Source of the DNA: Fuerstiella sp.
GTDB taxonomy: Bacteria > Planctomycetota > Planctomycetia > Planctomycetales > Planctomycetaceae
Length of the DNA: 64,000 nucleotides
NCBI GenBank assembly: GCA_029245955.1
Contig: JAQWOH010000038.1
Span: 310,001-374,000, forward strand
Reading direction: 5' to 3'
Each line of letters begins with the position of its first letter. Position 1 is the stretch's first letter. The notes beneath the pieces are model-generated. The model saw nothing but the letters and a program-made list of their open reading frames with translations. It was not told the DNA's origin and ran no database searches. A program made the translations under genes and the position numbers. This document shows, one piece after another, positions 16,855 through 27,076 of the stretch.

Positions 16855-18914
16855 TGCTTATCAGACGCATTACCCTGCTTGTATTTGGCTTGCTGTTGTT
16901 GCCAGTTGCGATCGCTGTGGAAGATGCCAACCCGTTTGCTCGCTGGGATCAGCTGAAAAAGTCGACATCGCCCGTTCCGGCATCGTCGACGATCGCAGCG
17001 AAACCCGACCCCGAGACCGGAGCCCCGGGGACCGTCGAGTATTTTTCCGCAACCGCCTCTGCGGAGGGCAAAGCCCCGAAAGGTGATGCAGCACCAGTCG
17101 CCAACAAAGGGGATTCGAGTGCCAGCCAGGTGAAGGTGGAACGGCTGAGAACGGCCGCGAAGAAGGAGCTTCCCCCCAAACCTCCAGAAGTAACCAAAGC
17201 CCTACAGCCGTCGCCGGCAACAGATTTTGTGATTCAGCCCCTGGGGCGAGCATCGGAAACAATCGAGTCCGCCGCCATCGAGAGGCCCACTGCCTTCACG
17301 TCGACTGCCGTGGGGCAGTCGACAATCCAACAGGTGAGTGGCGAGTTTGTCGAAAGGGATCAACAGGAGCCGGTGGCGAATCCATTCTCTGAGTTCGTGC
17401 CGACGGGGGGTGGTGAAAGTGGAGTGACTTCATATGACCAGGCGGTACCGTCGCCGAACGTGGCTGAAAACAGCATTGAACCGGAAGCGGCTGCGAAGCT
17501 TGATGCGACAGTCACTGACACTGATTCGTTCAGTGCTCCGCGCGGTCCGCAAACGCCAAGTGTGTCTGTCGAGTGGGTACATCATTCCGATTTTAACATA
17601 GGGCAGGAATGTCGCTGCGAACTGGTGCTTGAGAATACCGGGCGTTCACTGGTTCGCAGTGTGGTGGCCGAAGCGGTCTTGCCGGCAGGGCTGGAGGTTG
17701 TCAGTTCGTTGCCAGCCCCTGCAACGGAAGGTGGCACCGCAAAGTGGACTGTTGGGGAACTTCAGCCAGGCGAAAAGCGTTTGATTGAACTGGTCATTAT
17801 CCCCCGAAAGCAGGGAGATATTCAACTGAAAGCGTTTGTCCGACTTACCGGGGCCAGTTCGTCCACGTTTTCCGTGAAGGAACCCCGGGTCGCGGTTCGA
17901 ATTGAAGGTCCCGGATCCGTCGAGGTCGGACAGCAGGCCAACTACACCGTTCATGTTGCCAATCCCGGATCCGGGACGGCAAAGAACGTTGTGATTCAGG
18001 CTGCGATTCCGGAAGGTATGGATCACCGCGAAGGAAAGCTGCTGACAATCGAAATCGGCACACTGAGTCCCGGCGAATTTCGGCTGGCCCGTCTGAGCCT
18101 GACGGGGGCGACGGGCGGAGAGCACTCGCTGGCAGTGAGAGCCCTGGCTGACGGCGGACTGGGCGATCAGACGATGGAGACCGTGTCCGTTGCAGAGCCG
18201 CGTCTGAATATTGGTCTGCGAGGACCTGCGGAACGAATGACCGGTCAGGCGTGCGAATACGAGGTTGTGGTGGTCAATGAAGGCCAAATGCAGTCCAACA
18301 ACGTGCGTGCGAAGTACAAGGTGCCTGAAGGCTGTGAGTTTGTCAGCGCCAACCGCGGAGGTAAGTTTCGGAAATCTGACAGGACCATCGACTGGTTTGT
18401 GGGTTCCCTTGAGCCGAATCAGGTGAGTCACTTCCGCATCACACTGCGACCTGCGGCGGCAGGAACGTCCACGCATCAGGTCGGAGTGATTTCTGAGCAT
18501 GGTAAGATGACCATGGCTCAGCACATTACCAAAGTTAAGGGCAACGCTCAGTTGCATCTGACAGTGGTGGCCAGTAACAGCAAAGTGTATCCTGGTGACG
18601 AAACTGTCTTCGAAGTGCGGATTGAGAACACCGGAGCGAGCCCGGCTGTGAATGTCGGCCTTTCGTGTGAACTGGCTGCCGGATTGGAAAGTCTGCAGGT
18701 TTCAGGGCCGTCAGAATACATCGCAGACAACGGCGTTATGGTCTTTCGGTCCATGCCTGCACTGGACCCGGGAAAGACCGCCGTGTTTGCTGTCCGAACT
18801 CGCTGCGTTCGGCCGGGAAGTCACAAAATGCGAGTTCGCGTTGCAAGTGAATCTGTCAGTGAACCGTTGATTGGTGAAGAAACGGCCATTGGTCTAAAGC
18901 GAGAGGACCAGTAG
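16854..18914 (+). CDS. DUF11-repeat surface protein
   Basis: A 686-residue exported protein. After a signal peptide (MLIRRITLLVFGLLLLPVAI) comes a low-complexity Ala/Pro/Ser region to about residue 230, then four immunoglobulin-like DUF11 repeats, each with a GQ..YEVVVVN-type strand and a P.G.E. turn: VRSVVAEAVLPAGLEVVSS, KNVVIQAAIPEGMDHREG, NNVRAKYKVPEGCEFVSA and VNVGLSCELAAGLESLQV. Such repeats are found in large planctomycete wall and surface proteins. GGAG eight bases before the ATG at 16854 decides the start. It has no enzyme signature; a structural or adhesive envelope role is inferred. Confidence 0.8.
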   Translation: MLIRRITLLVFGLLLLPVAIAVEDANPFARWDQLKKSTSPVPASSTIAAKPDPETGAPGTVEYFSATASAEGKAPKGDAAPVANKGDSSASQVKVERLRTAAKKELPPKPPEVTKALQPSPATDFVIQPLGRASETIESAAIERPTAFTSTAVGQSTIQQVSGEFVERDQQEPVANPFSEFVPTGGGESGVTSYDQAVPSPNVAENSIEPEAAAKLDATVTDTDSFSAPRGPQTPSVSVEWVHHSDFNIGQECRCELVLENTGRSLVRSVVAEAVLPAGLEVVSSLPAPATEGGTAKWTVGELQPGEKRLIELVIIPRKQGDIQLKAFVRLTGASSSTFSVKEPRVAVRIEGPGSVEVGQQANYTVHVANPGSGTAKNVVIQAAIPEGMDHREGKLLTIEIGTLSPGEFRLARLSLTGATGGEHSLAVRALADGGLGDQTMETVSVAEPRLNIGLRGPAERMTGQACEYEVVVVNEGQMQSNNVRAKYKVPEGCEFVSANRGGKFRKSDRTIDWFVGSLEPNQVSHFRITLRPAAAGTSTHQVGVISEHGKMTMAQHITKVKGNAQLHLTVVASNSKVYPGDETVFEVRIENTGASPAVNVGLSCELAAGLESLQVSGPSEYIADNGVMVFRSMPALDPGKTAVFAVRTRCVRPGSHKMRVRVASESVSEPLIGEETAIGLKREDQ

Positions 18915-18986
18915 AAAGCACTTTTCGGACGGGAAGGGGCTCTCTGATTCGTATCTGCCATGATAATCTCTGACAGCCGCTTGTCA

Positions 18987-20642
18987 CTACGGTAAAGCGA
19001 GCTCGCTGCGTCGCACTGTGAGCGAGTGTGGTTTCTCTCCGTCGATGTTCACAACGTCGTACGTTACCTGTGGGTCGTCCAGCGTTGTGTCGAATGTTAC
19101 CAGGCCAAATGACTGTGGGTCGTTGTAACTGAATATTGCTCCGGCTTTCTCCATCGTTGCGTGAATGTGCTGATTGGTCAGCCGGGAGGAATTGAATTCG
19201 TAGAACCCGTATCCGTTCTCACGTTCGATTTTCCACGCGTCTGAACGGTGTCGGTCGGCCGACATCAGCAGGACGCCTTCGATTTTCTGTTGTTCGATAA
19301 AGCCCAGGATTTCTTCGTGTTCCTGCTTGTAGCCGTTCCATGTGTCCCGACTGTCGCCCTTGGTGCGAAAGTCCCACGGCACTGATGAACAGATGACCTT
19401 GAAGGTGCCGCTGGTCGCCAGCAGTTGTTTCTTCAGCCATGTCTTCTGTACATCTCCCAGCATCGAACGCGGTTCGACTCTGGGATTGGTGCGGTAGTAG
19501 CGGCAGTCGAGCATGATGAAGTCGACATCGCCGATGCTGAACGTGTACCAACAGCCTGGTTGGGCATCGCCTCCGGCGTATCCGGGATTCGCCCAGTTCT
19601 GTCGAAAGATCGGAAACGCCCATTCTTTTTTCCAGAATGGTACGTTGATATCGGCTCCCCCCCAGCTGTCGTTTGTACTGAAGTCGTGGTCGTCCCATAT
19701 CGTGAACACCGGAGAACGAGCCGTCAGCTGTCGCCATTCCGGACGGGACTGACGTCGCTGGTACGTGTATTGCTGCATCACCACGGATTCCGGGTCGTCT
19801 ATGTAAACGTTGTCACCCAGCAGTAGAATCGCGTGAGGATCAAAGCTGCCGATGGTGTTCCACATGCGTTCGTTTTCCGGTACATAGCCGGCGCCTCCGC
19901 CAAAGGCGATTACAAACTTGGATGCCTGGCCTTTTGGTGATAGCGTCCGGAATTTTTGTCGGTCGTTGAAGTTAAACGGGCCGTCTCCGATTCTGACCGC
20001 ATAGAAATATTCCGTGTTTGCCTGCAGACCCGTCGCTTTCGTAACCACAGTAAAGTCTTCTGCGGCCTTCGCCCTGGCTGTCTGTGTCTTTCTGCCTCTA
20101 TTGAAATTCCTGGCTTCGCTCAGGAGGATCTGCACTTCGGTTTCTGGCTGAGTTCGCACCCAGAACGCGGCAGATGAATCGGTGACGCTGCCCACCAGAG
20201 GGCCGTGAACCGGCAGGGTTGCGTACTTTTCCGTGACTTGTTTCAGTAGCCTGCTGTTCAGTAGTGGTTTCATCATTGCACGTGGTCCGGCGACCAGGCG
20301 GCCATCCGGAAGTCCCGCCGTCAGTGCGCGTGCCATGAAGGCTTCGGCGGTGCTGAGGTTACCCCTCTGGCCATGCAGGATGCCCAGCATGTACAGCGTC
20401 TCCGCATCATCCGGGTGTCTGACCAGGTACTGATTAAGAAATTCTTCAGTCTTGTCAAGTTCGCCCCGCAGGATGAACCGCAGAGAAGACTGATGGACTC
20501 GCTTGTATTGGTTTTCTTTCCGAAACGACATGTCCGGCTTCGGCCTGCTGGCGCCGCCAAGGTCATAGTCTGGTATGACCTGAGCCAAAGCCCCCGGGGC
20601 AAGGATCAGTGTCGTGAGAACAGCCAGGCAGAAATGCTGCAT
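18987..20642 (-). CDS. PhoD-like metallophosphatase with N-terminal TPR segment
   Basis: A 551-residue exported protein. The signal peptide is MQHFCLAVLTTLILAPGALA; residues about 45-120 form TPR-like helices (ELDKTEEFLNQYLVRHPDDA, ETLYMLGILHGQRGN). A fibronectin-like strand domain (VTDSSAAFWVRTQPETEVQI) and the PhoD phosphatase domain follow, with LLLGDNVYIDDPES, IWDDHDFSTND and MSADRHRSDAW as metal-binding motifs. PhoD enzymes hydrolyse phosphate mono- and diesters with Ca and Fe. I start at the signal peptide, 40 codons inside the open frame. It lies 97 bases downstream of dnaE on the same strand. TPR plus PhoD is an uncommon combination. Confidence 0.8.
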   Translation of the reverse strand: MQHFCLAVLTTLILAPGALAQVIPDYDLGGASRPKPDMSFRKENQYKRVHQSSLRFILRGELDKTEEFLNQYLVRHPDDAETLYMLGILHGQRGNLSTAEAFMARALTAGLPDGRLVAGPRAMMKPLLNSRLLKQVTEKYATLPVHGPLVGSVTDSSAAFWVRTQPETEVQILLSEARNFNRGRKTQTARAKAAEDFTVVTKATGLQANTEYFYAVRIGDGPFNFNDRQKFRTLSPKGQASKFVIAFGGGAGYVPENERMWNTIGSFDPHAILLLGDNVYIDDPESVVMQQYTYQRRQSRPEWRQLTARSPVFTIWDDHDFSTNDSWGGADINVPFWKKEWAFPIFRQNWANPGYAGGDAQPGCWYTFSIGDVDFIMLDCRYYRTNPRVEPRSMLGDVQKTWLKKQLLATSGTFKVICSSVPWDFRTKGDSRDTWNGYKQEHEEILGFIEQQKIEGVLLMSADRHRSDAWKIERENGYGFYEFNSSRLTNQHIHATMEKAGAIFSYNDPQSFGLVTFDTTLDDPQVTYDVVNIDGEKPHSLTVRRSELALP

Positions 20643-20739
20643 TTTTGTTGTCCGGTTACAGGTTTGCTGTGTTGTTCTGGGCTCTGGCGGAGTACATCCA
20701 TCTGATCGTTTCGACAATGGATGCCGGACCAGAATCCTG

Positions 20740-23700
20740 TCATTTGCGTCCTGACGAGCCACTGCTGCCGTTTGAAGATGTGGTCGCCTTTAATTCGTAA
20801 AATTCTGCGCCGATCGTGTCTCGTAACGCCTGTTGGAATTCTTTTCCAACGGTCACCTGACAGTCTTTGCCCGTCGTCATGATGTATCGAATGCATCTGC
20901 TCTCTGACTCGGCGCTTGTCTCCTTGTCAGGTTCCGCGACGGCTGTTGCCGAACCATTGCCAGACGCTGTCGTCTCGCCTGCTGCGCCGGAAATGTCCGA
21001 GTTCAACGTCGATTGTTCAATACTGTCCACCACCAGCACAACATCTGTCGAACCAGGGTAGCGGCCCAGAATCTTGCGTACGTTTTCCACGTCTTCCAGA
21101 GTGTGCAGACCACGGTCGAATTTAATTGCCACCTGAGAGGTGAATTCTTTGTCGGCCTGGTCCAGCGTTATGATGCGATTAATCACGATATTTGGTTCGC
21201 GCCCACGGCGGTCAACTTTTCCCTGAATGATAACGATGTTTTCTGTTTTGATCAGTTCTTTAAAACGATCGTAATCTGACGGCCATGCAATGCATCGCAG
21301 GATTGCTGTCGCGTCTTCAATGTCAAAATTGGCGTATCTGTTGAGGCCGTTGGCGTTCGTCTTTTTGGCAGTGGCAATCTTGACGGAACCCACCATGCCG
21401 GCGATGGTCACAGGAACGCCGTCCTCCATATCAGCGACGTCTTTGTTCTTTGTTTGAGCGTACCGTTCGATCCGTTTTGAATGTTGAGCCAGCGGGTGCG
21501 ACGTGAGATAGAATCCCAGACACTCCTTTTCAATGGCCAGTTTCTGGGACTTCGGCCAGTCGGGCACGTCCGGCAGATTGATCTGAACATCATCGGTGCC
21601 AGCGTTATTGGCCGACTCATCATCGTCACCGCCAAACAGGTTCATCTGCCCACTGGCCTTATCCCTGGCGATCGCTACGGCCGACTGTACAGCTCGGTCA
21701 ACGACTTCCAGCTGCTGAGCTCGATTCCCCGGCAGGCTGTCCAGGGCACCGACCTTGACCAGCGTTTCCAGGGCACTCTTGTTCAGTGCTTTTGCATCGA
21801 CACGCTCTGTCAGGTCAAATATGTCGCTAAACGGACCATCTGCGTTACGCGCTTCGACGAGTGCCTCCAAAGCGGCTTCGCCGACACCCTTTATGGCCGC
21901 CATACCGAACGAGATGCTGTCGCCCACCACCGCAAATTCAACCTCTGACGTATTGACATCGGGGGGCAGCACGGCGATGTTTTGCCGTCGGGAATCGTCC
22001 ACGTGCTCACTGATTCGCTCACTGCTTTCCATTCCGCAGCTGAGCAATGCCGCCATGAAGTCGACCGGATAGTGAGCCTTCAGGTACGCTGTTTCGTACG
22101 CGATGAGCCCGTATGCCGTTGAGTGAGATTTATTGAAACCATAACCGGCAAATGCGACAATCAGATTCCAAAGTTCATCCGCCAGCTGTGTTGAAATCCC
22201 ATTTGCTTCGGCCCCGGCAAGATATTCATCGTGAAAGCTGTCGATGATCGACTGCTTCTTCTTGCTGATCGCCTTAATACATTTGTAAGAACTGGCCAGT
22301 TCGACGTTGCCAACCCGGTTCAGGATCCGCATCACCTGTTCCTGGTATACCATTACGCCGTACGTTTCTTCAAGAATCTCATCGACGACCGGGTGCACTT
22401 TGCGGGGCGCCTTACGCTTATTCTTGACGTCGACGTATTCCATCACCATTCCGCCTTCCAGCGGGCCAGGACGATACAATGCCGATGTTGCGATGATGTC
22501 TTCAAAACAGTCCGGTTTCATTTTGGTCAGCAGGTCACGCATCCCCCCGGACTCAAGCTGAAACACGCCCTTGGTTTCACCACGCTGCAGCAGAGCAAAT
22601 GTTTTCTTGTCGGTGAGATTGTCCTGCACGTCCTGAAGCGTGAACTCCGGATGCTTCCGTTGCACGTTCTTGACGGCTTTATCCAGGATTGTCAGGTTTC
22701 GCAGGCCCAGAAAGTCCATCTTCAGCAGGCCGATGGCCTCGATCGTGGGGCCGTCCCACTGAGTGATAATGTCTTTCTTACCTGTAATCTTCTGCAGTGG
22801 GACGACGGTGTCCAGCGGTACGTCCGCGACCACAACACCCGCTGCGTGAGTTCCCATGCTGCGGGCCAGACCTTCCACGGAAATCGCGTAGTCCAGCAGC
22901 TCCTGAACCACCGGATCGCGATCGTACGCCGCTTTCAGATCGGGGCTCTTGTCCAGGGCGTCCTTCAGCTTGATGTTCAGCTCATCGGGAATCATCTTCG
23001 CCAGTTCGTTGACTCGCGGCAGCGGGACGTTGAGCGCCCGTCCAACGTCGCGTATCGCATTTTTGGCCTTCAGAGTACCGTAGGTCCCGATCTGGGCGAC
23101 ATTCATTTCGCCATAGGTTTCTTTCGTGTAATCGATCACCATTTGTCGCCGGTCACGACAGAAGTCGATGTCGATATCGGGCGGCTCGTTACGACTGGGG
23201 TCCAGAAAACGTTCAAACAGCAGGTCGTACTTCAAAGGGCAGACGTCACCCAGCCGCAGCAGAAACGCCACGATGGCACCACAGGCAGAGCCACGAGCAC
23301 CACACGGAATACTGTGACGGCGGGAGAATTCCACAAAGTCCCACACGATCAGAAAGTAACTGGCATAACCTTTGTCTTCGATAACACTCAATTCGTACTT
23401 CAGACGATCCCAGTGTTCATCGGTTAACTCGTCGCCATAACGTTCGTGCATCCGTTCGGTGCACAGGTCGCGCAGGAAGTCGATGTCAGACTTCCCTTCG
23501 GGCGGACGATAGACCGGGTATAATTTGCGGTCGTGCATTTCGATGTCAACACGATCTGCGATTTCCTGAGACCGAGCGACCGCGTGTTCGAGACCCGTAA
23601 AGGTCGCGTACATTTCCTCGGGACTGCACACGTACAGCCCGTCGTTGCTCATCTTCATCCGGTTCGGATCGTCCCGCGTGGAACGAGTATTCACGCACAG

Positions 23701-24420
23701 GAGCACATCCTGAACCTTCGCATCGTCGCGCGTCAGATAATGAGCGTCATTCGTGGCGACCAGCGGCAGGCCCATTTTATTGGCCAGGTCCACGGTTGGT
23801 GCCAGGCACTGCTTCTGAATCTCAAAACCCGCGTCCTGGATTTCCATGTAGAATCGGTCGCCAAAGACCCTGGTATACCACTGCACCAGCTGTCGTGCTT
23901 CGTTGTCCTTCTCAGCCAGCAGCATCTTCGAAAGCTCACTGGACGCGCAGCCGGACAGGCAGATGACGCCTTCGTTAAATTCTTCCAGCAGTTCGCGGTC
24001 AATCCGCGGCTTGTAGTGAAATCCCTCCAGGTATGCCGTGGATGACATCTTAATCAGGTTGTCAAACCCTTTCTGATTCATCGCCAGCAGCGTCAGGTGG
24101 GACTGAGCTTCCCGCTGTCGAGTCGCGCTGCGGTCCGTTCTGCGGCCTGGCGCGACATACGCTTCGTAGCCGATGATCGGCTTGACGTCGTGTTTTCTGC
24201 AGGTGTTGTAGAACTCCATGGCCCCACCCAGATTGCCATGGTCAGTCATAGCTACTGAGTTCATTCCCAGGCTCTTCACCTGCGTCACCAGTTCCGGAAT
24301 CCGATTCACGCCGTCCAGCAGGCTGAAATGAGTATGGCAGTGCAGATGAGCAAACGGGCGCTCTTGCTGTCCTGAAGCAGAAATATTGTCTGCAGCGGCA
24401 TCCGTATTCGCATCGATCAT
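20740..24420 (-). CDS. dnaE: DNA polymerase III subunit alpha
   Basis: A 1226-residue replicative polymerase. The N-terminal PHP domain begins at HLHCHTHFSLLDGVN with MTDHGNLGG. The palm holds GSACGAIVAFLLRLGDVCPL and the catalytic Asp pair in PPDIDIDFC (residues about 411-419), with a further Asp in MDFLGLRNLTILD. Later come YGFNKSHSTAYGLIAYETAY, the HhH duplication and an OB domain (VTIAGMVGSVKIATAKKTN). Length and domain order fit DnaE1. The ATG at 24420 has ACGGAG eight bases upstream, which excludes starts back to 24507. Nothing looks broken and no intein is present. Confidence 0.95.
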   Translation of the reverse strand: MIDANTDAAADNISASGQQERPFAHLHCHTHFSLLDGVNRIPELVTQVKSLGMNSVAMTDHGNLGGAMEFYNTCRKHDVKPIIGYEAYVAPGRRTDRSATRQREAQSHLTLLAMNQKGFDNLIKMSSTAYLEGFHYKPRIDRELLEEFNEGVICLSGCASSELSKMLLAEKDNEARQLVQWYTRVFGDRFYMEIQDAGFEIQKQCLAPTVDLANKMGLPLVATNDAHYLTRDDAKVQDVLLCVNTRSTRDDPNRMKMSNDGLYVCSPEEMYATFTGLEHAVARSQEIADRVDIEMHDRKLYPVYRPPEGKSDIDFLRDLCTERMHERYGDELTDEHWDRLKYELSVIEDKGYASYFLIVWDFVEFSRRHSIPCGARGSACGAIVAFLLRLGDVCPLKYDLLFERFLDPSRNEPPDIDIDFCRDRRQMVIDYTKETYGEMNVAQIGTYGTLKAKNAIRDVGRALNVPLPRVNELAKMIPDELNIKLKDALDKSPDLKAAYDRDPVVQELLDYAISVEGLARSMGTHAAGVVVADVPLDTVVPLQKITGKKDIITQWDGPTIEAIGLLKMDFLGLRNLTILDKAVKNVQRKHPEFTLQDVQDNLTDKKTFALLQRGETKGVFQLESGGMRDLLTKMKPDCFEDIIATSALYRPGPLEGGMVMEYVDVKNKRKAPRKVHPVVDEILEETYGVMVYQEQVMRILNRVGNVELASSYKCIKAISKKKQSIIDSFHDEYLAGAEANGISTQLADELWNLIVAFAGYGFNKSHSTAYGLIAYETAYLKAHYPVDFMAALLSCGMESSERISEHVDDSRRQNIAVLPPDVNTSEVEFAVVGDSISFGMAAIKGVGEAALEALVEARNADGPFSDIFDLTERVDAKALNKSALETLVKVGALDSLPGNRAQQLEVVDRAVQSAVAIARDKASGQMNLFGGDDDESANNAGTDDVQINLPDVPDWPKSQKLAIEKECLGFYLTSHPLAQHSKRIERYAQTKNKDVADMEDGVPVTIAGMVGSVKIATAKKTNANGLNRYANFDIEDATAILRCIAWPSDYDRFKELIKTENIVIIQGKVDRRGREPNIVINRIITLDQADKEFTSQVAIKFDRGLHTLEDVENVRKILGRYPGSTDVVLVVDSIEQSTLNSDISGAAGETTASGNGSATAVAEPDKETSAESESRCIRYIMTTGKDCQVTVGKEFQQALRDTIGAEFYELKATTSSNGSSGSSGRK

Positions 24421-24879
24421 GTTGATCGCTCCGTGATATGTCCGGTCAGGGTGTGCCTGACGTTGTGTTTCGGGCCGTATTATCGCGAACGGCGGCCGCA
24501 TAATCAAACGGCGGCCTGGTCACGGATTGTGTGTCGGACTGGTGGATGGCCGGTGCCGGACTGAATGTGCGGCGAACGCCCTTGAGGGGACCCGCCGTTC
24601 GCACGCGTCTCCAGACAACAGCCTGTACGACTGCGGTTCGCATCGGAATCTCAGGAAAACCGCTGAATGCGCAACTGTACAGCGTCTCAGGCAGGCACGT
24701 GTTCGTTCGCGCAGGTTTGTGAAATCCGGGAAATGGAAGAAAAACATAGACTACGTCGGCCCGCAGATCACTCGATGGGATGGTATATGTGCGTGTTGAC
24801 AGCCCGTAGCATTCGTCTGGGGCATGTGTGCGAGAATGTCATCCTGCGTCAGGAAAAAATTGAGTTCGGAGTTAGCATC
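24421..24879. other. Divergent region between dnaE and DUF1559 gene
   Basis: About 460 bases that should hold both promoters. The DUF1559 frame is open upstream to 24667 but the earlier codons do not look like that family. No RNA gene or repeat is recognised. Confidence 0.4.
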
Positions 24880-25665
24880 GTGAAGGAAAATCCTTATTCC
24901 AGCCCGGGTGACGTGAACGCCGCGAATCAATCGTACCGCGGAATTGGAGTTACGTTGTTGAAGGTGTTCCTGGGAGGCTGCATCGTTGTGCTGCTGATCG
25001 TTCTGTTTGTGCCGGTAAGACGCAATGCGCGTGGAGCCGCGTATCGAACGCATTGCAGAAACAACCTCAAGCACATCGCGCTGGCATTGAGCAATTATGA
25101 GGATGCAAATGGGGCATTGCCTCCTCTTTACACGGTTGACGCAAACGGCAGGCGATTGCATAGCTGGAGAACGCTGGTCCTGCCATTTCTTGATCGGAAA
25201 GAACTGTACGACACGATCGATCTTTCGAAGCCGTGGGACGATCCATCGAATGCGGCGGCATACGAAACCAGTCTGGACATATTTCGTTGCCGCTCCTCCG
25301 GCATTCCACCGAATCACACCACTTACCTTGGGGTTGCCGGGGAAGACGGAGTTTTTCGTCCGACGGAAACCACATATTATTCTGAGGTCGCAGAAGGGGA
25401 TTCAGGAACGCTTATGGTGATTGAAGTGTCGCCCGATGATTCGATTCACTGGATGGCCCCACAGGATCAGGCTGGGCAGTTCGTGCGGGATTTTGGACCG
25501 AATACAGAACTGGCCCATGAGAACGGTACGCAAGCGGCCTTCAGCGACGGTTCCGTTCGATTTCTGAGTGAACGAACGTCAGACGAAGAGCGTCTTGCGA
25601 TGACCTCCAACTCACACGACCTGGCAACTTCTGATACAAAGGAGGCTGACGGTGCTCTGGACTGA
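24880..25665 (+). CDS. DUF1559 (pilin-like) protein
   Basis: A 261-residue planctomycete DUF1559 protein. It begins KENPYSSPGDVN, a typical start in the phylum, then a transmembrane helix (LLKVFLGGCIVVLLIVLFVP), then THCRNNLKHIALALSNYEDA and NGALPPLYTVDANGRRLHSW, the family signature, and ends with QAAFSDGSVRFLSE. The family resembles type II secretion pseudopilins in its N-terminal helix, but function is not established. The GTG at 24880 has CGGAG eight bases upstream and fits family start positions; the longer frame back to 24667 is unlikely. Convergent with the DUF2306 gene, 15 bases away. Confidence 0.82.
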   Translation: MKENPYSSPGDVNAANQSYRGIGVTLLKVFLGGCIVVLLIVLFVPVRRNARGAAYRTHCRNNLKHIALALSNYEDANGALPPLYTVDANGRRLHSWRTLVLPFLDRKELYDTIDLSKPWDDPSNAAAYETSLDIFRCRSSGIPPNHTTYLGVAGEDGVFRPTETTYYSEVAEGDSGTLMVIEVSPDDSIHWMAPQDQAGQFVRDFGPNTELAHENGTQAAFSDGSVRFLSERTSDEERLAMTSNSHDLATSDTKEADGALD

Positions 25666-25680
25666 TCGATCGTTCAGGCC

Positions 25681-26376
25681 TTAAAGTGAACGCCGATTAC
25701 AGTTACGGGCTCGTAGTTGAATCAGTTCAAATACTCCGAGCGGCAGTAGCCAGCTTGCCCACGAGGCCGTTTGGTAGGCCCACTCGCCTTCAACTGCAGC
25801 GACAGTCGCCAAGCCTCCCATTATTCGCAGCACAACTGCCGAACACAGCAGCAGATAGCAGCGCCACATCCACTGACGATGCTCGGCGAACCGTCCGTTC
25901 ACGGCGGATCTCCAGCCAAACGAAACGCAAATGCCGGTCGCAATGGCGAGAGATGCGAAGCCGAGACCTGCGATAACGCCCGTTTCTGCGTGAAACGCCA
26001 TCCAGAGGCCGCTGGGAGCGACCAGCAGCAGTATAGACGCGGCCTGAATTCGCCCCAGATAACGATGCTTATTCGGATACCGTTGTCGAAAGTTCTTGTT
26101 CAGCAGAATCAGCCCGATGAACAGCGAGCAGGGGCCGGAAAAAATGTGCGAGTAGAACGCCCATTGATAACTGCCTGAGAAGTAGTCCTCCCGGCCTTGC
26201 AGAAAAACGGATTCGAAATTTGGTGGCAGGTAGCCGCGATAGCTCAACAGCACTCCAGCGATGACTTTGAGTATCACTGCGCATGCCAACACAGTGAGAA
26301 TCTGCTGCAGCCTTGTCGCGCGGATCTTCTGCATGGCACCAACAGGACGTCTGTTCCGGAAAGGAGATCCCCCCAT
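25681..26376 (-). CDS. DUF2306 membrane protein
   Basis: A 231-residue protein with about six transmembrane segments, for example ILTVLACAVILKVIAGVLLS, HIFSGPCSLFIGLILL, AASILLLVAPSGLWMAF and GLGFASLAIATGICVSFGW. The HIFSGP and NKHRYLGRI segments and EHRQWMWRCY, with spaced His residues, match the DUF2306 family, four-helix membrane proteins that may bind haem. No enzyme activity is known. The start at 26376 has a GGGCGG-like site; an internal ATG at 26334 is an alternative. Downstream it converges on the DUF1559 gene. Confidence 0.7.
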   Translation of the reverse strand: MGGSPFRNRRPVGAMQKIRATRLQQILTVLACAVILKVIAGVLLSYRGYLPPNFESVFLQGREDYFSGSYQWAFYSHIFSGPCSLFIGLILLNKNFRQRYPNKHRYLGRIQAASILLLVAPSGLWMAFHAETGVIAGLGFASLAIATGICVSFGWRSAVNGRFAEHRQWMWRCYLLLCSAVVLRIMGGLATVAAVEGEWAYQTASWASWLLPLGVFELIQLRARNCNRRSL

Positions 26377-26473
26377 TAAAGCCGCCCTGCAGCAATAAGC
26401 AAGGTCACGTTAAACTGGCGATGGCTGAACCGGTTGACAAACCATCACGAATGGACTCAGAACCGGCAAGCCG

Positions 26474-27076
26474 TCAACTGAGCGAACGAAGAAGGGCCGT
26501 CGCCATTCGCTTCGTTTCTGTGGCGTCGAGTGCATCGTCGCCGTCAGCATCAAATGTCATGCTGCGGGTCACAAAACTTTTGACCATTTCTTCAGCTGAC
26601 GGAGAGGCCTCTGAAGATTTCGACGCCCCTGCTCCCGCAGGCAAAGCCGATGACGCTTGCTGCTGTTGCCTCCCCCGTTGTCTGAGTTCCTTAACAACAG
26701 CCGTACCAACCGATGTCAGTTCTTTCCGATCCAGTCGCCGATTTCTGTCTCGATCAAATCGTCCCGCCGCCTTTACAAACTGATCGGCCCCCGGTTGTCT
26801 GTTGCGACGACTGATGTTCGTCCCTCCCGCAGGGGCACCATTGCTTCGATTCTGAAATATGAAATTCTGTATGCCGATCAGCTGACTTATACCGGTGGAT
26901 ACACCAAGTCTGACTCCGGTTCTGCCCGGCGTCACGAACCCGCCGACCTGCAGTCCACCTCCCATGACAACGCCGTTCTGCTGGGTGACACCAAAACTGA
27001 TCTGCGCCTCGGCCTGGCCTCCCGATAAAGTGAGAATGCTGGCGGCGGTGACGACGAGAGAAATATATCGGATCAT
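26474..27076 (-). CDS. EF-hand exported protein
   Basis: A 200-residue protein with a signal peptide (MIRYISLVVTAASILTLSGG, cleavage after AEA), a Gly-rich middle (VVMGGGLQVGGFVTPGRTGV) and two EF-hand-like calcium loops: DRDRNRRLDRKE and DADGDDALDATE. Between them is a Gln/Ala/Ser-rich linker. The first loop has Arg at an inner position and may bind calcium weakly. AGGAG seven bases before the ATG at 27076 fixes the start, 76 codons inside a longer frame. Role unknown; secreted EF-hand proteins are numerous in planctomycetes. Confidence 0.72.
   Translation of the reverse strand: MIRYISLVVTAASILTLSGGQAEAQISFGVTQQNGVVMGGGLQVGGFVTPGRTGVRLGVSTGISQLIGIQNFIFQNRSNGAPAGGTNISRRNRQPGADQFVKAAGRFDRDRNRRLDRKELTSVGTAVVKELRQRGRQQQQASSALPAGAGASKSSEASPSAEEMVKSFVTRSMTFDADGDDALDATETKRMATALLRSLS

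Noticed and set aside
17646-18557. Minus-strand frame of about 300 codons
   Set aside because: Antisense to the DUF11 repeats; rich in His, Arg and Gln in the manner of shadow frames.
22231-23427. Long open frame on the plus strand
   Set aside because: It is antisense to the well-supported dnaE gene and shows no protein family; its length follows from dnaE codon usage.
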